A stretch of 64,000 nt of DNA from Mesorhizobium sp. (GCA_004963905.1 SUGL01000001.1:484978-548977); one strand, 5' to 3'. Shown: positions 1 through 8,419, numbered from the stretch's first letter. Numbers and translations are program-made. The notes: a model not told the origin generated them from the letters alone.

Positions 1-1
1 G

Positions 2-193
2 AGGACCTATGGCGGAGATGACCCCGACGGCTACAAGCGAAGGCTCCTGGGGCACTATCCGCAGGCGGAAAGAGCACGGTTCATCGCCGTGGAAGAGATC
101 GCCTCCTTCATCCACTATCTTTGCCAGCCCGGCGCGGCCCCGATCACCGGGGCCGCGCTCTCGATCGATTTCGGCATCAGTGCGGGATACTGA
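2..193 (+). CDS. SDR family oxidoreductase, C-terminal fragment (starts before the window)
   Basis: The frame is open from the window edge to a TGA at 191-193. About 63 residues are visible. They end in a segment reading PITGAALSIDFGISAGY, which is the usual C-terminal cofactor and oligomer-contact region of FabG-type short-chain dehydrogenases (pattern TGxxLxIDGG, here IDFG). The gene lies 36 bp upstream of a complete SDR on the same strand, so the two are probably co-transcribed. The catalytic region lies outside the window, so the substrate cannot be inferred. Confidence 0.75.
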   Translation, partial: RTYGGDDPDGYKRRLLGHYPQAERARFIAVEEIASFIHYLCQPGAAPITGAALSIDFGISAGY

Positions 194-229
194 ATTGCGG
201 CGGCGTCGGCTTGATCGCCTGGAGGGTCC

Positions 230-991
230 ATGACCGTGTTTCGCAAATCCCGCAGGGCGCTGGTGACCGGTGCGGGCGCGGCCGACGGCATCGGCGTCGC
301 GGTCGCGCGTGCGCTTGGCGAAGCCGGGCTTTCGGTCGCCATTACTGCCTCGTCGCAGCGTGTCGAGCAGCGCGCCGAAGTGCTGCGGGCGCAGGGGCTC
401 GACGTCCGCGCCGTGGTGGCCGACCTGACGCGCGCGGCGGATGTCGAGCGGCTATTCTCGGAGGTCGGCGAGGTCGATATCCTCGTCAACAATGCCGGGA
501 TGGGGACGGTCGCCCAGCCGGCGCTGCAGCGCCGCTTTCTCGATCTCAGCGAGAGCGACTGGGATCGCGGCATCGATGTCAGCCTGAAGACAGCATTTCT
601 TGCCACGCGCGCGTTTCTGGCCGGCATGGTTCAGCGCGGCCATGGACGCGTGGTGAATATGGCTTCGGTCACCGGACCCTACGTCTCCAATGAAGGAGAG
701 GCCGCCTACTCCGCCGCCAAGGCCGGCATGGTCGGGCTGACGCATGCGCTTGCACTCGAGGTCGGCCGCAGCGGCGTCACGGTGAATGCCGTGGCGCCGG
801 GCTGGATCGCGACTGGCGCCTCGACGCCGGAAGAACTCGTCGCCGCGCAAAACACGCCGCTTGGACGCGCCGGCACGCCGCAAGAAGTCGCCGCCGCCGT
901 CCTCTTCCTGGCATCCGACGGCGCCAGCTATATCAACGGCGCCGTTCTTGTCGTGGACGGCGGCAACATTCTGCAGGAGCGCAAGGGCTGA
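230..991 (+). CDS. SDR family NAD(P)-dependent oxidoreductase
   Basis: This is a full-length classical short-chain dehydrogenase of 253 residues. It has the glycine-rich nucleotide motif TGAGAADGIG near residues 14-23, the NNAG motif, and a YSAAK active site with the catalytic serine upstream in the VNMASVTG segment. The C-terminus GAVLVVDGGN is FabG-like. The glycine motif is one or two residues longer than the standard TGxxxGIG. It follows another SDR in the same direction and converges on the ectoine-side oxidoreductase gene 34 bp away. The substrate is unknown; a sugar or hydroxyacid dehydrogenase is a reasonable guess given the neighbourhood. A decayed copy of a similar C-terminus lies near 30287-30350. 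Confidence 0.88.
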   Translation: MTVFRKSRRALVTGAGAADGIGVAVARALGEAGLSVAITASSQRVEQRAEVLRAQGLDVRAVVADLTRAADVERLFSEVGEVDILVNNAGMGTVAQPALQRRFLDLSESDWDRGIDVSLKTAFLATRAFLAGMVQRGHGRVVNMASVTGPYVSNEGEAAYSAAKAGMVGLTHALALEVGRSGVTVNAVAPGWIATGASTPEELVAAQNTPLGRAGTPQEVAAAVLFLASDGASYINGAVLVVDGGNILQERKG

Positions 992-1025
992 TCGCGAAGG
1001 TCGAGCCCTTGGCCGCCGCCAACTG

Positions 1026-2129
1026 TCATTTGTTCGCGGCCGCCACCGTGTCCGGCACCACCACCAGCTTGCCGACGAAGTCCTTGGCCATGAAGTCGGT
1101 CTGGGCGCGGTGGAAATCCGACAGCTTGTAGACGCCGCCGACCAGTGGCTTGATCTTCTTTTCCTCGATGTAGCGCACGATGCGGCGGAAGTCCGCGCGT
1201 GTCCCCTGGCTCGAGCCATGCAGCTGCAGCTGCTTCAGATACATGGTGCGGAGGTCGAGCTGCACCACCGGACCGGCGATGGCGCCGGCCGTGGTGTAGC
1301 GGCCCTCGGGCCGCAGGATGCGCAAGAGGTCGTTGAAGATGGCGCCGCCGACAAGATCGGCAACCACGTCGATGGGCTTGCCGCCCGTCGCCTCGGCGAC
1401 GGCGGCCGGCAGGTCGGCCACACCGCGCGTGATCACCTTCTCGGCGCCGATGTCGAGCACGGCCTGCTCCTTGCCCTTGCCGACGACGGCATAGGGAATG
1501 GCGCCGCGCGCCCGCGCCAGCTGCACGATGCCGGAGCCGACACCGCCCGAGGCACCGGTGACCAGCACCCGCTCGCCGGCCTTCAGCGCCGCGCGTTCCA
1601 GCATCTGCTCGCCGGTGAGATAGGCGCAGCAGAAGGTGGCGAGCTCGACATCGCTGAGCTCGGTATCGACGACATGCGCGTTCTCGGCCGGCAGGGCCTG
1701 GTATTCGGCATATCCGCCGTCGCGGCCGTGCCCCATATAGTCGATGTCCGCGAGCGAATCGTCGTCGCGGTTGTAGATGGAGAAGTCGACCATCACGCGC
1801 TCGCCGATACGGCTGGCAGGCACTCCGTCGCCGACGGCAACGATGGTGCCCACCGTGTCGGTGCCCTGGATGCGGGGGAAAACAAGCGTGTTGCCCTGCC
1901 GGCGCCAGGTCGACACCGCTCCGGCGTCTTCCTCCGTGCCATAGGCGCCCTGGCGCACCCATACATCGGTGTTGTTCATGCCGCAGGCGCTGACCTTGAC
2001 CAGCACTTCGCCGGCGGCCGGCGAGGGCACCTTCACATCGGTGCGGTAGACGAGCTTTTCCAGCCCGCCATGGCCGGTGAGCTGCACGGCGGCCATCGTT
2101 GCTGGGACGGTTCTGGTCATGGCATTCAT
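1026..2129 (-). CDS. MDR-family (quinone-oxidoreductase-like) NAD(P)H dehydrogenase at the end of the ectoine operon
   Basis: This 367-residue protein has a GroES-like N-terminal half (LVKVSACGMNNTDVW) and a Rossmann half with the quinone-oxidoreductase motif VLVTGASGGVGSG. It has no cysteine cluster for a structural zinc. It therefore fits the zinc-independent quinone reductase/MDR branch, although the NNTD segment occurs where zinc enzymes place a ligand. The ATG at 2127-2129 lies 8 bp after the doeD stop, with a GAGAAG ribosome-binding site, so it is co-transcribed with doeD. It is not one of the standard ectoine-catabolism genes. A role in handling an aldehyde or reducing equivalents from the pathway is inference. 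The frame stays open upstream into doeD, but that part is an out-of-frame shadow. Confidence 0.85.
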   Translation of the reverse strand: MNAMTRTVPATMAAVQLTGHGGLEKLVYRTDVKVPSPAAGEVLVKVSACGMNNTDVWVRQGAYGTEEDAGAVSTWRRQGNTLVFPRIQGTDTVGTIVAVGDGVPASRIGERVMVDFSIYNRDDDSLADIDYMGHGRDGGYAEYQALPAENAHVVDTELSDVELATFCCAYLTGEQMLERAALKAGERVLVTGASGGVGSGIVQLARARGAIPYAVVGKGKEQAVLDIGAEKVITRGVADLPAAVAEATGGKPIDVVADLVGGAIFNDLLRILRPEGRYTTAGAIAGPVVQLDLRTMYLKQLQLHGSSQGTRADFRRIVRYIEEKKIKPLVGGVYKLSDFHRAQTDFMAKDFVGKLVVVPDTVAAANK

Positions 2130-2137
2130 GTCGCTTC

Positions 2138-3517
2138 TCAGAGATTTGCGAAGACGCCGTTCACCGCGTTGGCGGTCTTGGCGACGATGGTGTCTGCCTC
2201 CTCGCGCGTCAGGCAGAGCGGCGGCGCGAAGCCGAGGATGTCGCCCTGCGGCATGGCGCGGCCGATGACGCCGCTTGCGGCAAGTGCGGTGGCGATCTGC
2301 GGCCCCACCTTGAGCGCCGGATCGAAGAAGACGCGATCGTCGCGATCCTTGACGAACTCGACCGCCGCCAGCATGCCGTCGCCGCGCACTTCGCCGACAT
2401 TTTTGTGGCCGCCGACGGCCTTGGCGAGCTCGGAGCGAAAGTAAGCGCCGGTCTCGCCGGCGTTCTTCACCAGGTCCATTTCGTCGATCAGCTCGAGATT
2501 GGCGACGCCCGCGGCAACGCAAATCGGGTGCGCCGAATAGGTCCAGCCATGGCCGAGCGAGCCCAGCTTGTCGGAACCCTTGACCAGCACCTGCCAGACC
2601 TTGTCGGAGACGATGACGCCGGAAAGCGGCGCATAGGCCGAGGTCAGCCCCTTGGCGATGGTGATCAGGTCCGGCTTGATGCCGTAATGATCGGAGCCGA
2701 ACATTGTGCCGAGACGACCGAAACCGGTCACCACCTCGTCGGCAATCAAGAGCACGTCGTACTTGTTCAGCACGGCCTGGATCTTCTGCCAGTAGCCGGC
2801 CGGCGGCGGCACGATGCCGCCGGTGCCGAGGATCGGCTCGCCGATGAAGGCGGCGACGGTGTCGGGGCCTTCGGCGAGGATCATCTCTTCGAGCTTGTCG
2901 GCGCAATATTGCGAGAACTGTTCCTCGCTCATCGAGCGGTCGGCGCGGCGGAAGTAGTAGGGCGCCTCGGTGTGCATGATCGGCGCGCGCGGCAGGTCGA
3001 AGGCGTTGTGGAACAGCTCGAGCCCGGTCAGCGAGCCCGTCATGACGCCGGAGCCGTGATAGCCGCGCCAGCGCGAGATGATCTTCTTCTTCTCCGACCG
3101 ACCGAGAACGTTGTTGTAGTACCAGATCAGCTTGATGTTGGTCTCGTTGGCGTCGGAGCCGGAGAGGCCGAAATAGACCCTCGACATGCCCTTCGGCGCG
3201 CGGTCGATGATCATCTTGGACAGCCGGATAGAGGCCTCGGTGCCGTGGCCGACATAGGCGTGGTAGTAGGCGAGGTTCTTCGCCTGCTCTGCGATGGCAT
3301 CGGCGATCTTCTGGCGGCCATAGCCGACGTTGACGCAATAGAGGCCGGCGAAGGCATCGATGCTCTTCTTGCCGGTGTTGTCCCAGACGGTGACGCCTTC
3401 GCCGCCGGCCATGATGCGGGCCGGCGACTCACCCCGCGCGTGCGTGCCCATATGCGTCGAGGGATGGAAGAAGTGGTCGCGATCCCAGGCCGAAAGTTCG
3501 TTGGATTGTTCGAGCAT
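2138..3517 (-). CDS. doeD: L-2,4-diaminobutyrate transaminase (class III aminotransferase) of ectoine catabolism
   Basis: This is a PLP-dependent class III (omega) aminotransferase of 459 residues. It has the DEVVTGFGR motif with Asp260 to hold the pyridine nitrogen, and the Schiff-base Lys289 in TIAKGLTS. In ectoine degradation DoeD converts L-2,4-diaminobutyrate to L-aspartate semialdehyde. It lies 36 bp downstream of the aldehyde dehydrogenase that would take that product, in the leftward operon of an otherwise complete ectoine locus. From memory the sequence is very close to a crystallised Mesorhizobium loti omega-transaminase with broad amine/pyruvate activity, so in vitro promiscuity is likely. 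The physiological call rests mainly on context. Confidence 0.85.
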   Translation of the reverse strand: MLEQSNELSAWDRDHFFHPSTHMGTHARGESPARIMAGGEGVTVWDNTGKKSIDAFAGLYCVNVGYGRQKIADAIAEQAKNLAYYHAYVGHGTEASIRLSKMIIDRAPKGMSRVYFGLSGSDANETNIKLIWYYNNVLGRSEKKKIISRWRGYHGSGVMTGSLTGLELFHNAFDLPRAPIMHTEAPYYFRRADRSMSEEQFSQYCADKLEEMILAEGPDTVAAFIGEPILGTGGIVPPPAGYWQKIQAVLNKYDVLLIADEVVTGFGRLGTMFGSDHYGIKPDLITIAKGLTSAYAPLSGVIVSDKVWQVLVKGSDKLGSLGHGWTYSAHPICVAAGVANLELIDEMDLVKNAGETGAYFRSELAKAVGGHKNVGEVRGDGMLAAVEFVKDRDDRVFFDPALKVGPQIATALAASGVIGRAMPQGDILGFAPPLCLTREEADTIVAKTANAVNGVFANL

Positions 3518-3553
3518 CTTTTTTCTCCTTGCAGGGAATTCTTCCGGCGTGCG

Positions 3554-5047
3554 CTAGGCGACGTCCAGACAAACGTATTTCAGATCGGTGAAGGCTTCGA
3601 GGCCATGGCGTGAGCCCTCGCGGCCAATGCCGGATTGCTTGACGCCGCCGAACGGGATCGGCGCGCCGGTGATCTTGACCCGGTTGATCGCGACCATGCC
3701 GTAGTCCAGCGCGCGGCCCATACGCGCCTGCCGCGCGCCGTTCTCGGTCACGACATAGGCGACGAGGCCATATTCGGTGGCATTGGCGCGGGCAACGACT
3801 TCCGCTTCGTCGTCGAAGGGCGTCACGGCGGCGACCGGGCCGAAGGTTTCCTCATGCATGATCAGCGCTTCGTCCGGCACGTCGACGAGCAGCGTCGGCT
3901 GGTAGAACAGCGATCCGGCCGCGTGACGCTTGCCGCCGGTGAGGCAGCGCGCGCCGCGGGCGAGAGCGTCGGCCACCTGCTCCTCCACCTTCTTGACGGC
4001 GCGCTCATGCATCAGCGGTCCGATGTCGGCGTCGCCGGAGAGCCCGTTGCCGGTGTGCAGCCGCTCGATGCGGCGTGCGAAGGCTGCGCAGAACCGGTCG
4101 TGGATCTGGCGCTGCACGTAGATGCGGTTGGCGGCAAGGCAATCCTGGCCGGAGGTGGCGAATTTGGCGTCGAGCGCGATCGCCACCGCCTTCTCGATAT
4201 CGGCATCGTCGAAGACGATCAGCGGCGCATGGCCGCCGAGCTCCATGACCAGCCGCTTCATCGTCGGCGCGCTCTGCGCGGCAATCAACCGGCCGACTTC
4301 GGTCGATCCGGTGAAGCTCATGGCGCGCACGCGGGCATCGGCGCACATCGTTCCGACGATCGTTCGTGCGTCACCCGTGACGACGTTGAAGACGCCGGCC
4401 GGCAGTCCGGCGCGCTCGCCAAGCTCGGCCAAAGCCAAGGCCGACAGCGGCGTTTCCGACGACGGATGCGCCACCACGGTGCAGCCGGCGGCGAGCGCCG
4501 CAGCGGCCTTGCGGGTGAGCATGGCGGATGGAAAATTCCACGGGGTCACGACGCCGACGACGCCGAGCGGCTCGCGGCGCACGGTCATCTCGGCATTGGG
4601 CAGGTGACTGGTGACGCTTTCGGCGTTGAGGCGTTTCGCTTCCTCGGCATACCACTCGACGAAGGAGGCGGCATAGTCGATCTCGCCGAGCGATTCCTTG
4701 AGCGGCTTGCCCTGTTCCAGCGTCATCAGCAGCGCCAGGTCGTCCTTGGCAGCAATGATCAGATCGAACCATTTTCGCAAAATCCTGGAGCGCTCCTGCG
4801 GCAAGGCAGAGCGCCAGGCGGGGAGGACGCGCGCTGCGGCGTCGATTGCCTCTGTCGTCTGCCCGGCATCGAGCGCCGCGACGAAGGCCACGGTGGCGCC
4901 GGTGGCCGGGTCGGTGACTTCGAAGCTGGCGGCCGAATGGCCGGCCGTCCAGTGACCGCCGACATAGCCGAGATCGCGCAATAGCCGGCGATCGGCAAGA
5001 CGGTCGAGTGCTTCGTGGCGGTGCGGGCGTGCAAAATGCGCGGACAT
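3554..5047 (-). CDS. doeC: NAD(P)-dependent aldehyde dehydrogenase of ectoine catabolism (aspartate-semialdehyde dehydrogenase role)
   Basis: This is an ALDH-superfamily protein of 497 residues, related to succinate-semialdehyde dehydrogenases. Visible motifs are TPWNFP (about 168-173), FTGSTEVG (245-252), MELGGHAP with the general-base Glu269, and SGQDC with the catalytic Cys303. In ectoine catabolism DoeC oxidises aspartate semialdehyde to aspartate. It precedes doeD in the leftward operon and faces the doeX regulator. Oddly, the cofactor-binding lysine usually found in the KPSE/KPA motif is His194 here (AHPSSETP), which may affect NAD versus NADP use. A generic succinate-semialdehyde dehydrogenase is the alternative name for the same family. 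Confidence 0.85.
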   Translation of the reverse strand: MSAHFARPHRHEALDRLADRRLLRDLGYVGGHWTAGHSAASFEVTDPATGATVAFVAALDAGQTTEAIDAAARVLPAWRSALPQERSRILRKWFDLIIAAKDDLALLMTLEQGKPLKESLGEIDYAASFVEWYAEEAKRLNAESVTSHLPNAEMTVRREPLGVVGVVTPWNFPSAMLTRKAAAALAAGCTVVAHPSSETPLSALALAELGERAGLPAGVFNVVTGDARTIVGTMCADARVRAMSFTGSTEVGRLIAAQSAPTMKRLVMELGGHAPLIVFDDADIEKAVAIALDAKFATSGQDCLAANRIYVQRQIHDRFCAAFARRIERLHTGNGLSGDADIGPLMHERAVKKVEEQVADALARGARCLTGGKRHAAGSLFYQPTLLVDVPDEALIMHEETFGPVAAVTPFDDEAEVVARANATEYGLVAYVVTENGARQARMGRALDYGMVAINRVKITGAPIPFGGVKQSGIGREGSRHGLEAFTDLKYVCLDVA

Positions 5048-5130
5048 TGATCAGGTCTCCCGGTGCCGAGGCGATGCGGAGAGACTAGCCGTACGAGTGA
5101 GACAGAGAGGCTGTTTCGGCAGCCGCCTGT

Positions 5131-5175
5131 AGAGAGATTGTCTCTATTTCCCCCAGGGATGGAGACGATCTCTCT
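5131..5175. promoter_or_regulatory. paired GAGA-TCTC palindromes upstream of doeC
   Basis: Two short dyads lie 85-110 bp upstream of the doeC start. One is AGAGA-TTG-TCTCT at 5133-5145. The other is GAGA-CGATC-TCTC at 5162-5174. More GAGA-type words occur just downstream. The arrangement suits a dimeric or multimeric regulator such as DoeX or EnuR. That is inferred from position only. Confidence 0.4.
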
Positions 5176-5245
5176 AACCTAAGAACCTAAGCTTGCAGTT
5201 GGCCTCTGCCGCCAGCGTTGAAAATTGGCCGAGGGTCCTCAGCCT

Positions 5246-5427
5246 CGTCATCCTTGGGCGGAGCAGGAGCGAAGCTCCGTCGCGAAGACCCAAGGATCCA
5301 TGCCGTTACCTTGATCGAAGGGTGCAGCAGCGCAGAATTCTGCACCGCTGCAACGCCTTGGCGTCACGGCATGGATCCTCGGGTCTTCGCCGCGTCGCTA
5401 CGCTCCTTGCTCCGCCCGTGGATGACG
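5246..5427. repeat. large imperfect inverted repeat (rhizobial intergenic palindrome)
   Basis: The left arm (5246-5305) and right arm (5367-5427) are close to reverse complements. Both carry the CCAAGGATCCATGCCG-type and GGAGCAAGGAGCG-type words. The central part has a second small dyad around GAATTC (5335-5340). The arms do not resemble transposase genes. The shape and size match mosaic intergenic repeats common in Rhizobiales genomes. Confidence 0.7.
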
Positions 5428-5434
5428 ACGGCGT

Positions 5435-5923
5435 TCATCGCCCCGGCAGCAGATCGGCCACGGGCAACACGGTGTCTTCCTTCACCGTCTTGGTGACGAT
5501 GTAGGTGAAGTAACGGTCGATGCCGATCTCGCGTTCCAGCAGGCTATCCACCAGCCGCTGATAGGCATCGATGTCGCGCGCCATCACTTTCAGCACATAA
5601 TCGACGCCGCCGCCGACCGACCAGCAGGCGACGATCTCCGGAATGTCGCGGATGACCCGCTCGAAGCGGTCGAAATCGGCCTGGCGGTGGCTGGCCAATG
5701 TCACTTCCATCAGCACGGTCGCCACCGGCGCGATGACGCGCATGGCGATAGCAGCGTGGTAGCCGGAAACGATGCCGGCCTTCTCCAGCTTGCGCAGACG
5801 CATCCAGCAAGGGGTCGGCGACAGGCCGACCTTCTCGGCCAGCGCCAGCTTGGTGATGCGCCCGTCGCGCTGGATGGCGTCCAGGATCTTGAGGTCGATC
5901 GGGTCGAGTTTCGCTGCCGCCAT
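5435..5923 (-). CDS. doeX: Lrp/AsnC-family transcriptional regulator of ectoine catabolism
   Basis: This is a 162-residue Lrp/AsnC protein. The N-terminal winged helix runs from LDPIDLKILDAIQRDG through LSPTPCWMRLRKLEKAGI. It is followed by a RAM-type ligand and oligomerisation domain ending near TKTVKEDTVLP. I chose the ATG at 5921-5923 because a GGAG ribosome-binding site lies 6-7 bp upstream and the family normally begins just before the DxxDxxIL motif. An upstream start at 5983 is possible. It is divergent from enuR, matching the asnC/doeX gene found beside ectoine-degradation genes elsewhere. It probably responds to a pathway intermediate; the ligand is not shown by the sequence. Confidence 0.85.
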   Translation of the reverse strand: MAAAKLDPIDLKILDAIQRDGRITKLALAEKVGLSPTPCWMRLRKLEKAGIVSGYHAAIAMRVIAPVATVLMEVTLASHRQADFDRFERVIRDIPEIVACWSVGGGVDYVLKVMARDIDAYQRLVDSLLEREIGIDRYFTYIVTKTVKEDTVLPVADLLPGR

Positions 5924-6002
5924 GCCGGCTCCGTTTTTGCTCGGGACACCATGACGATGCATTATTTCGATTGTCAATTGCACTGATTTCGATCTCTAAT
6001 AA

Positions 6003-6011
6003 GTCATGACA
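6003..6011. promoter_or_regulatory. TCATGACA element overlapping the enuR start codon
   Basis: The word TCATGACA (reverse complement TGTCATGA) covers the enuR ATG at 6006. The same word occurs as TGTCATGA at 7441-7449 in front of ehuA. This suggests a shared operator giving autoregulation of enuR and control of the uptake operon. The 5924-6005 interval also contains TTGTCAATTG, a further partial dyad. Confidence 0.4.
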
Positions 6012-7391
6012 TTATGGCAGCCAGATCCAGCGCTCATTCGACGACCGGCCTATCTCTCGCTGGCCGACCAATTCGCCCGCGCGATCCATGACGGGCGGCT
6101 CGCCAACGGCGCGCGGCTGCCGACGCACCGCCGCCTTGCGGACGACTTGAAACTTTCGGTGCAGACCGTCAGCCGCGCCTATGAGGAACTGATCCGCCGC
6201 GGCCTGATCTCCGGCGAGGTCGGGCGCGGCAGCTTCGTGCAGACGCAGCGCCGCGAGCCGGAGCCGCCCTACCTCCCTGAGCGGCTGGGCGAGGTCATCG
6301 ATCTCTCCATCCTGAAGCCGGTCTGCGAGCCGATGCATCTGGAGAAGCTGAAGCAGGCGCTCTCCTGGCTGGCCGAAAACCTGCCGTCGAGCTCCGCACT
6401 GTCGTTCCGGCCGAACATGGTGTTCCCGCGCCACCGCGCCGTGGCGGTCGAGTGGCTGAAGCTCTGCGGCCTGGAAGCCTCGCCGCAGAATATCTGCCTC
6501 ACCAATGGCGCAACGGCCGGCATGACAGTGGCGCTGATGAGCGTCGCGCCGCCCGGCTCGACGGTTGCCACCGAGGCGATCGGCCACCACACGCTGGTGC
6601 CGCTTGCCCGCTATCTCGGCTTCAATCTCGAGGGTCTGCCGATCGACGGCAACGGCCTGATCCCGGAAGCGTTGGACGAAGCCTGCCGGCTCTCGGACAT
6701 CCGTGCCGTCTTCGTCCAGCCCTCGGTGATCAACCCGACGGCTACCTTGATGGACGCCACTCGACGCGAGCAGATCGCGGCGGTCGCACGCAAGCACGAC
6801 ATCGCCATCATCGAGAACGACGTGCTTGGGCCTCTCGTCGAAGGTCGGCCGCCGGCCGTCGCCGCCTTCGCTCCAGAGCGAACCCTCTACGTCACCTCCT
6901 TTACCAAGATCGTCGTGCCGGGCCTGCGCATCGGCTATCTTGCGGTGCCGGACCGCTACGTCGCGGCCGTCGCCAACCGCCATCTCGTCTCGAACTGGAT
7001 GGCCACTCCGATGGTGGCGGAGATCGCGACGCGCTGGGTGAACGACGGCACCGCGATTGAGCTGGTCAACTGGCAGCGCGGCGCGCTGAGACGCCGGCAG
7101 GAGATCGCCGCCGAGGTGCTCACGGGGATCGACTATCGCGTCCATCGCGACGGGCTGCATCTCTGGCTCGAATTGCCGGGCGACCGCGCCGAGGAGAGTT
7201 TCGTCGCGCAGGCGCGCCTGCGCGGCGTGGCGATCGCGCCGGGCACTTCTTTCCGCATCGCCGACACGCCCTGGCATCCGGCCGTGCGTATCTCGCTCGG
7301 ATCGACCACCGAAGGGGAACTGCGCGCCGGCTTGAGCGTTGTCGCCAAGCTCCTGCTTGGCGATCCGGAGCATCTCCTGCTCGCCATTTGA
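6006..7391 (+). CDS. enuR: MocR-type (GntR plus aminotransferase-like) regulator of ectoine use
   Basis: This 461-residue protein joins an N-terminal GntR winged helix (about residues 12-80, with the LSVQTVSRAYEEL recognition region) to a fold-type I aminotransferase-like domain. That is the MocR architecture. The PLP-anchoring lysine is Lys301 in TSFTKIVVPG, close to the position known for EnuR of Ruegeria pomeroyi (Lys302, recalled). EnuR is a repressor relieved when diaminobutyrate or its acetyl derivative reacts with bound PLP. The gene sits between doeX and the ehuABCD-eut operon, as in other ectoine loci. A TCATGACA element covers its start codon. Confidence 0.88.
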   Translation: MTLWQPDPALIRRPAYLSLADQFARAIHDGRLANGARLPTHRRLADDLKLSVQTVSRAYEELIRRGLISGEVGRGSFVQTQRREPEPPYLPERLGEVIDLSILKPVCEPMHLEKLKQALSWLAENLPSSSALSFRPNMVFPRHRAVAVEWLKLCGLEASPQNICLTNGATAGMTVALMSVAPPGSTVATEAIGHHTLVPLARYLGFNLEGLPIDGNGLIPEALDEACRLSDIRAVFVQPSVINPTATLMDATRREQIAAVARKHDIAIIENDVLGPLVEGRPPAVAAFAPERTLYVTSFTKIVVPGLRIGYLAVPDRYVAAVANRHLVSNWMATPMVAEIATRWVNDGTAIELVNWQRGALRRRQEIAAEVLTGIDYRVHRDGLHLWLELPGDRAEESFVAQARLRGVAIAPGTSFRIADTPWHPAVRISLGSTTEGELRAGLSVVAKLLLGDPEHLLLAI

Positions 7392-7439
7392 TGCACAACA
7401 GAAGCGCAGATTGCCCTGAAATTGTGCCGTGCCCGAAAT

Positions 7440-7473
7440 ATTGTCATGATATTATTTTCCTAATTGACATGAT
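7440..7473 (+). promoter_or_regulatory. direct repeat ATTGwCATGAT upstream of ehuA
   Basis: ATTGTCATGAT (7440-7450) and ATTGACATGAT (7463-7473) differ at one base and start 23 bp apart, about two helical turns. They lie 55-88 bp upstream of the ehuA start in an AT-rich gap. Their core TGTCATGA also covers the enuR start. This is a candidate EnuR (or DoeX) operator pair. Confidence 0.5.
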
Positions 7474-7527
7474 TTGGCGCGTTTCGCATCGTTAAGGGCA
7501 CAGGCTGCTCCAGAACGGGGAAAAATA

Positions 7528-8313
7528 TTGCCCGCGCCCATCATCAAGGTCGATGCGATTTCGAAGAGCTTCGGCACCTTCAAGGTGCTGGACGGCCTGT
7601 CGATGCAGGTCATGCCGGGCGAGAAGCTGGCGCTGATCGGCCCGTCCGGATCCGGCAAGACGACGATCCTGCGCATCCTGATGACGCTGGAGAAGATCGA
7701 CGGCGGCCACATTCAGATCGACGGCGAGCAGCTCTATCACATGGAGCGCAACGGCCAGCTGCTGCCGGCCGACGAGCGGCACCTGGCCAAGATGCGCCAG
7801 AAGATCGGCATGGTCTTCCAGCTCTTCAACCTGTTCCCGCACAAATGCGTCATGGACAACGTCACGCTGGCGCCGATGCTGACCAAGGGTGTCGCGCGCG
7901 CCGCCGCCGAAAAGCGGGCGATGGAGCTGCTCGACATGGTGGGGCTGGCCGACAAGGCCAAGGCGATGCCGGCGCAGCTTTCCGGCGGCCAGAAGCAGCG
8001 CGTCGCGATCGCCCGGGCGCTGGCGCTGTCGCCCAAGATCATGCTGTTCGACGAGGTCACCTCGGCGCTCGATCCCGAACTGGTCGAGGAGGTGCTCAAC
8101 GTCATGCGCAAGCTCGCCGCCGAGACTGACATGACGATGCTGCTCGTCACCCACGAGATGGGCTTTGCCCACGACTTCGCCGACAGGGTGCTGTTCTTCG
8201 ACCGCGGCAGGATCGTCGAGGAAGGCAAGCCCGATGAGATTTTCCGCCATCCCAAGCAGGAACGCACGCAGGGTTTCCTGAAGAAGATCATCGCGGCCGG
8301 ACATCGCGTCTGA
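7528..8313 (+). CDS. ehuA: ectoine/hydroxyectoine ABC transporter ATP-binding protein
   Basis: This is a 261-residue polar-amino-acid-type ABC ATPase. It has Walker A GPSGSGKT (about residues 38-45), Q-loop in [11 protein letters not shown], signature [15 protein letters not shown], Walker [13 protein letters not shown] and the H-loop THEMGF. The Walker B follow-on is DEVTSALD rather than DEPTSALD. I chose the TTG at 7528 because GGGGAA lies just upstream; the frame is also open to another TTG at 7474, which would overlap the candidate operators. It is the first gene of a transport and catabolic operon with ehuB, ehuC and ehuD, and would power import of ectoines from the inner face of the membrane. 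Confidence 0.9.
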   Translation: MPAPIIKVDAISKSFGTFKVLDGLSMQVMPGEKLALIGPSGSGKTTILRILMTLEKIDGGHIQIDGEQLYHMERNGQLLPADERHLAKMRQKIGMVFQLFNLFPHKCVMDNVTLAPMLTKGVARAAAEKRAMELLDMVGLADKAKAMPAQLSGGQKQRVAIARALALSPKIMLFDEVTSALDPELVEEVLNVMRKLAAETDMTMLLVTHEMGFAHDFADRVLFFDRGRIVEEGKPDEIFRHPKQERTQGFLKKIIAAGHRV

Positions 8314-8419
8314 CCGCAATGCAAACGGGCGACGAAGTCGTCCCGGGCAACGAGCCGCCCTCGGAGTCCAAACGCCCAAGTGGGCAAACCAAGAAGATAG
8401 AAACAAGGAGTTGGGAACG

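Larger units (their letters stand above)
5048..5434. other. 387-bp intergenic region between doeC and doeX
   Basis: No gene is evident. The part next to doeC (5090-5175) holds GAGA/TCTC-rich palindromes that look like regulator sites. The rest (5246-5427) is a large inverted repeat. Both flanking genes read leftward, so this stretch must hold the doeC promoter, and the repeat may also end doeX transcription. Confidence 0.6.

Noticed and set aside
786-2444. Long plus-strand open frame opposite the oxidoreductase and transaminase genes
   Set aside because: It is the antisense shadow of GC-rich coding genes; residue composition is biased (His, Arg, Ala, Gly rich) and no motif fits.
2099-3613. 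Plus-strand open frame opposite doeD
   Set aside because: It is the antisense shadow of the class III aminotransferase, which has its full active site on the minus strand.
3635-4984. Plus-strand open frame opposite doeC
   Set aside because: It is an antisense shadow; the true gene has intact ALDH motifs on the minus strand.
7474-7527. N-terminal extension of ehuA to an upstream TTG
   Set aside because: It runs into the candidate operator repeats and lacks a ribosome-binding site; the TTG at 7528 has GGGGAA upstream.
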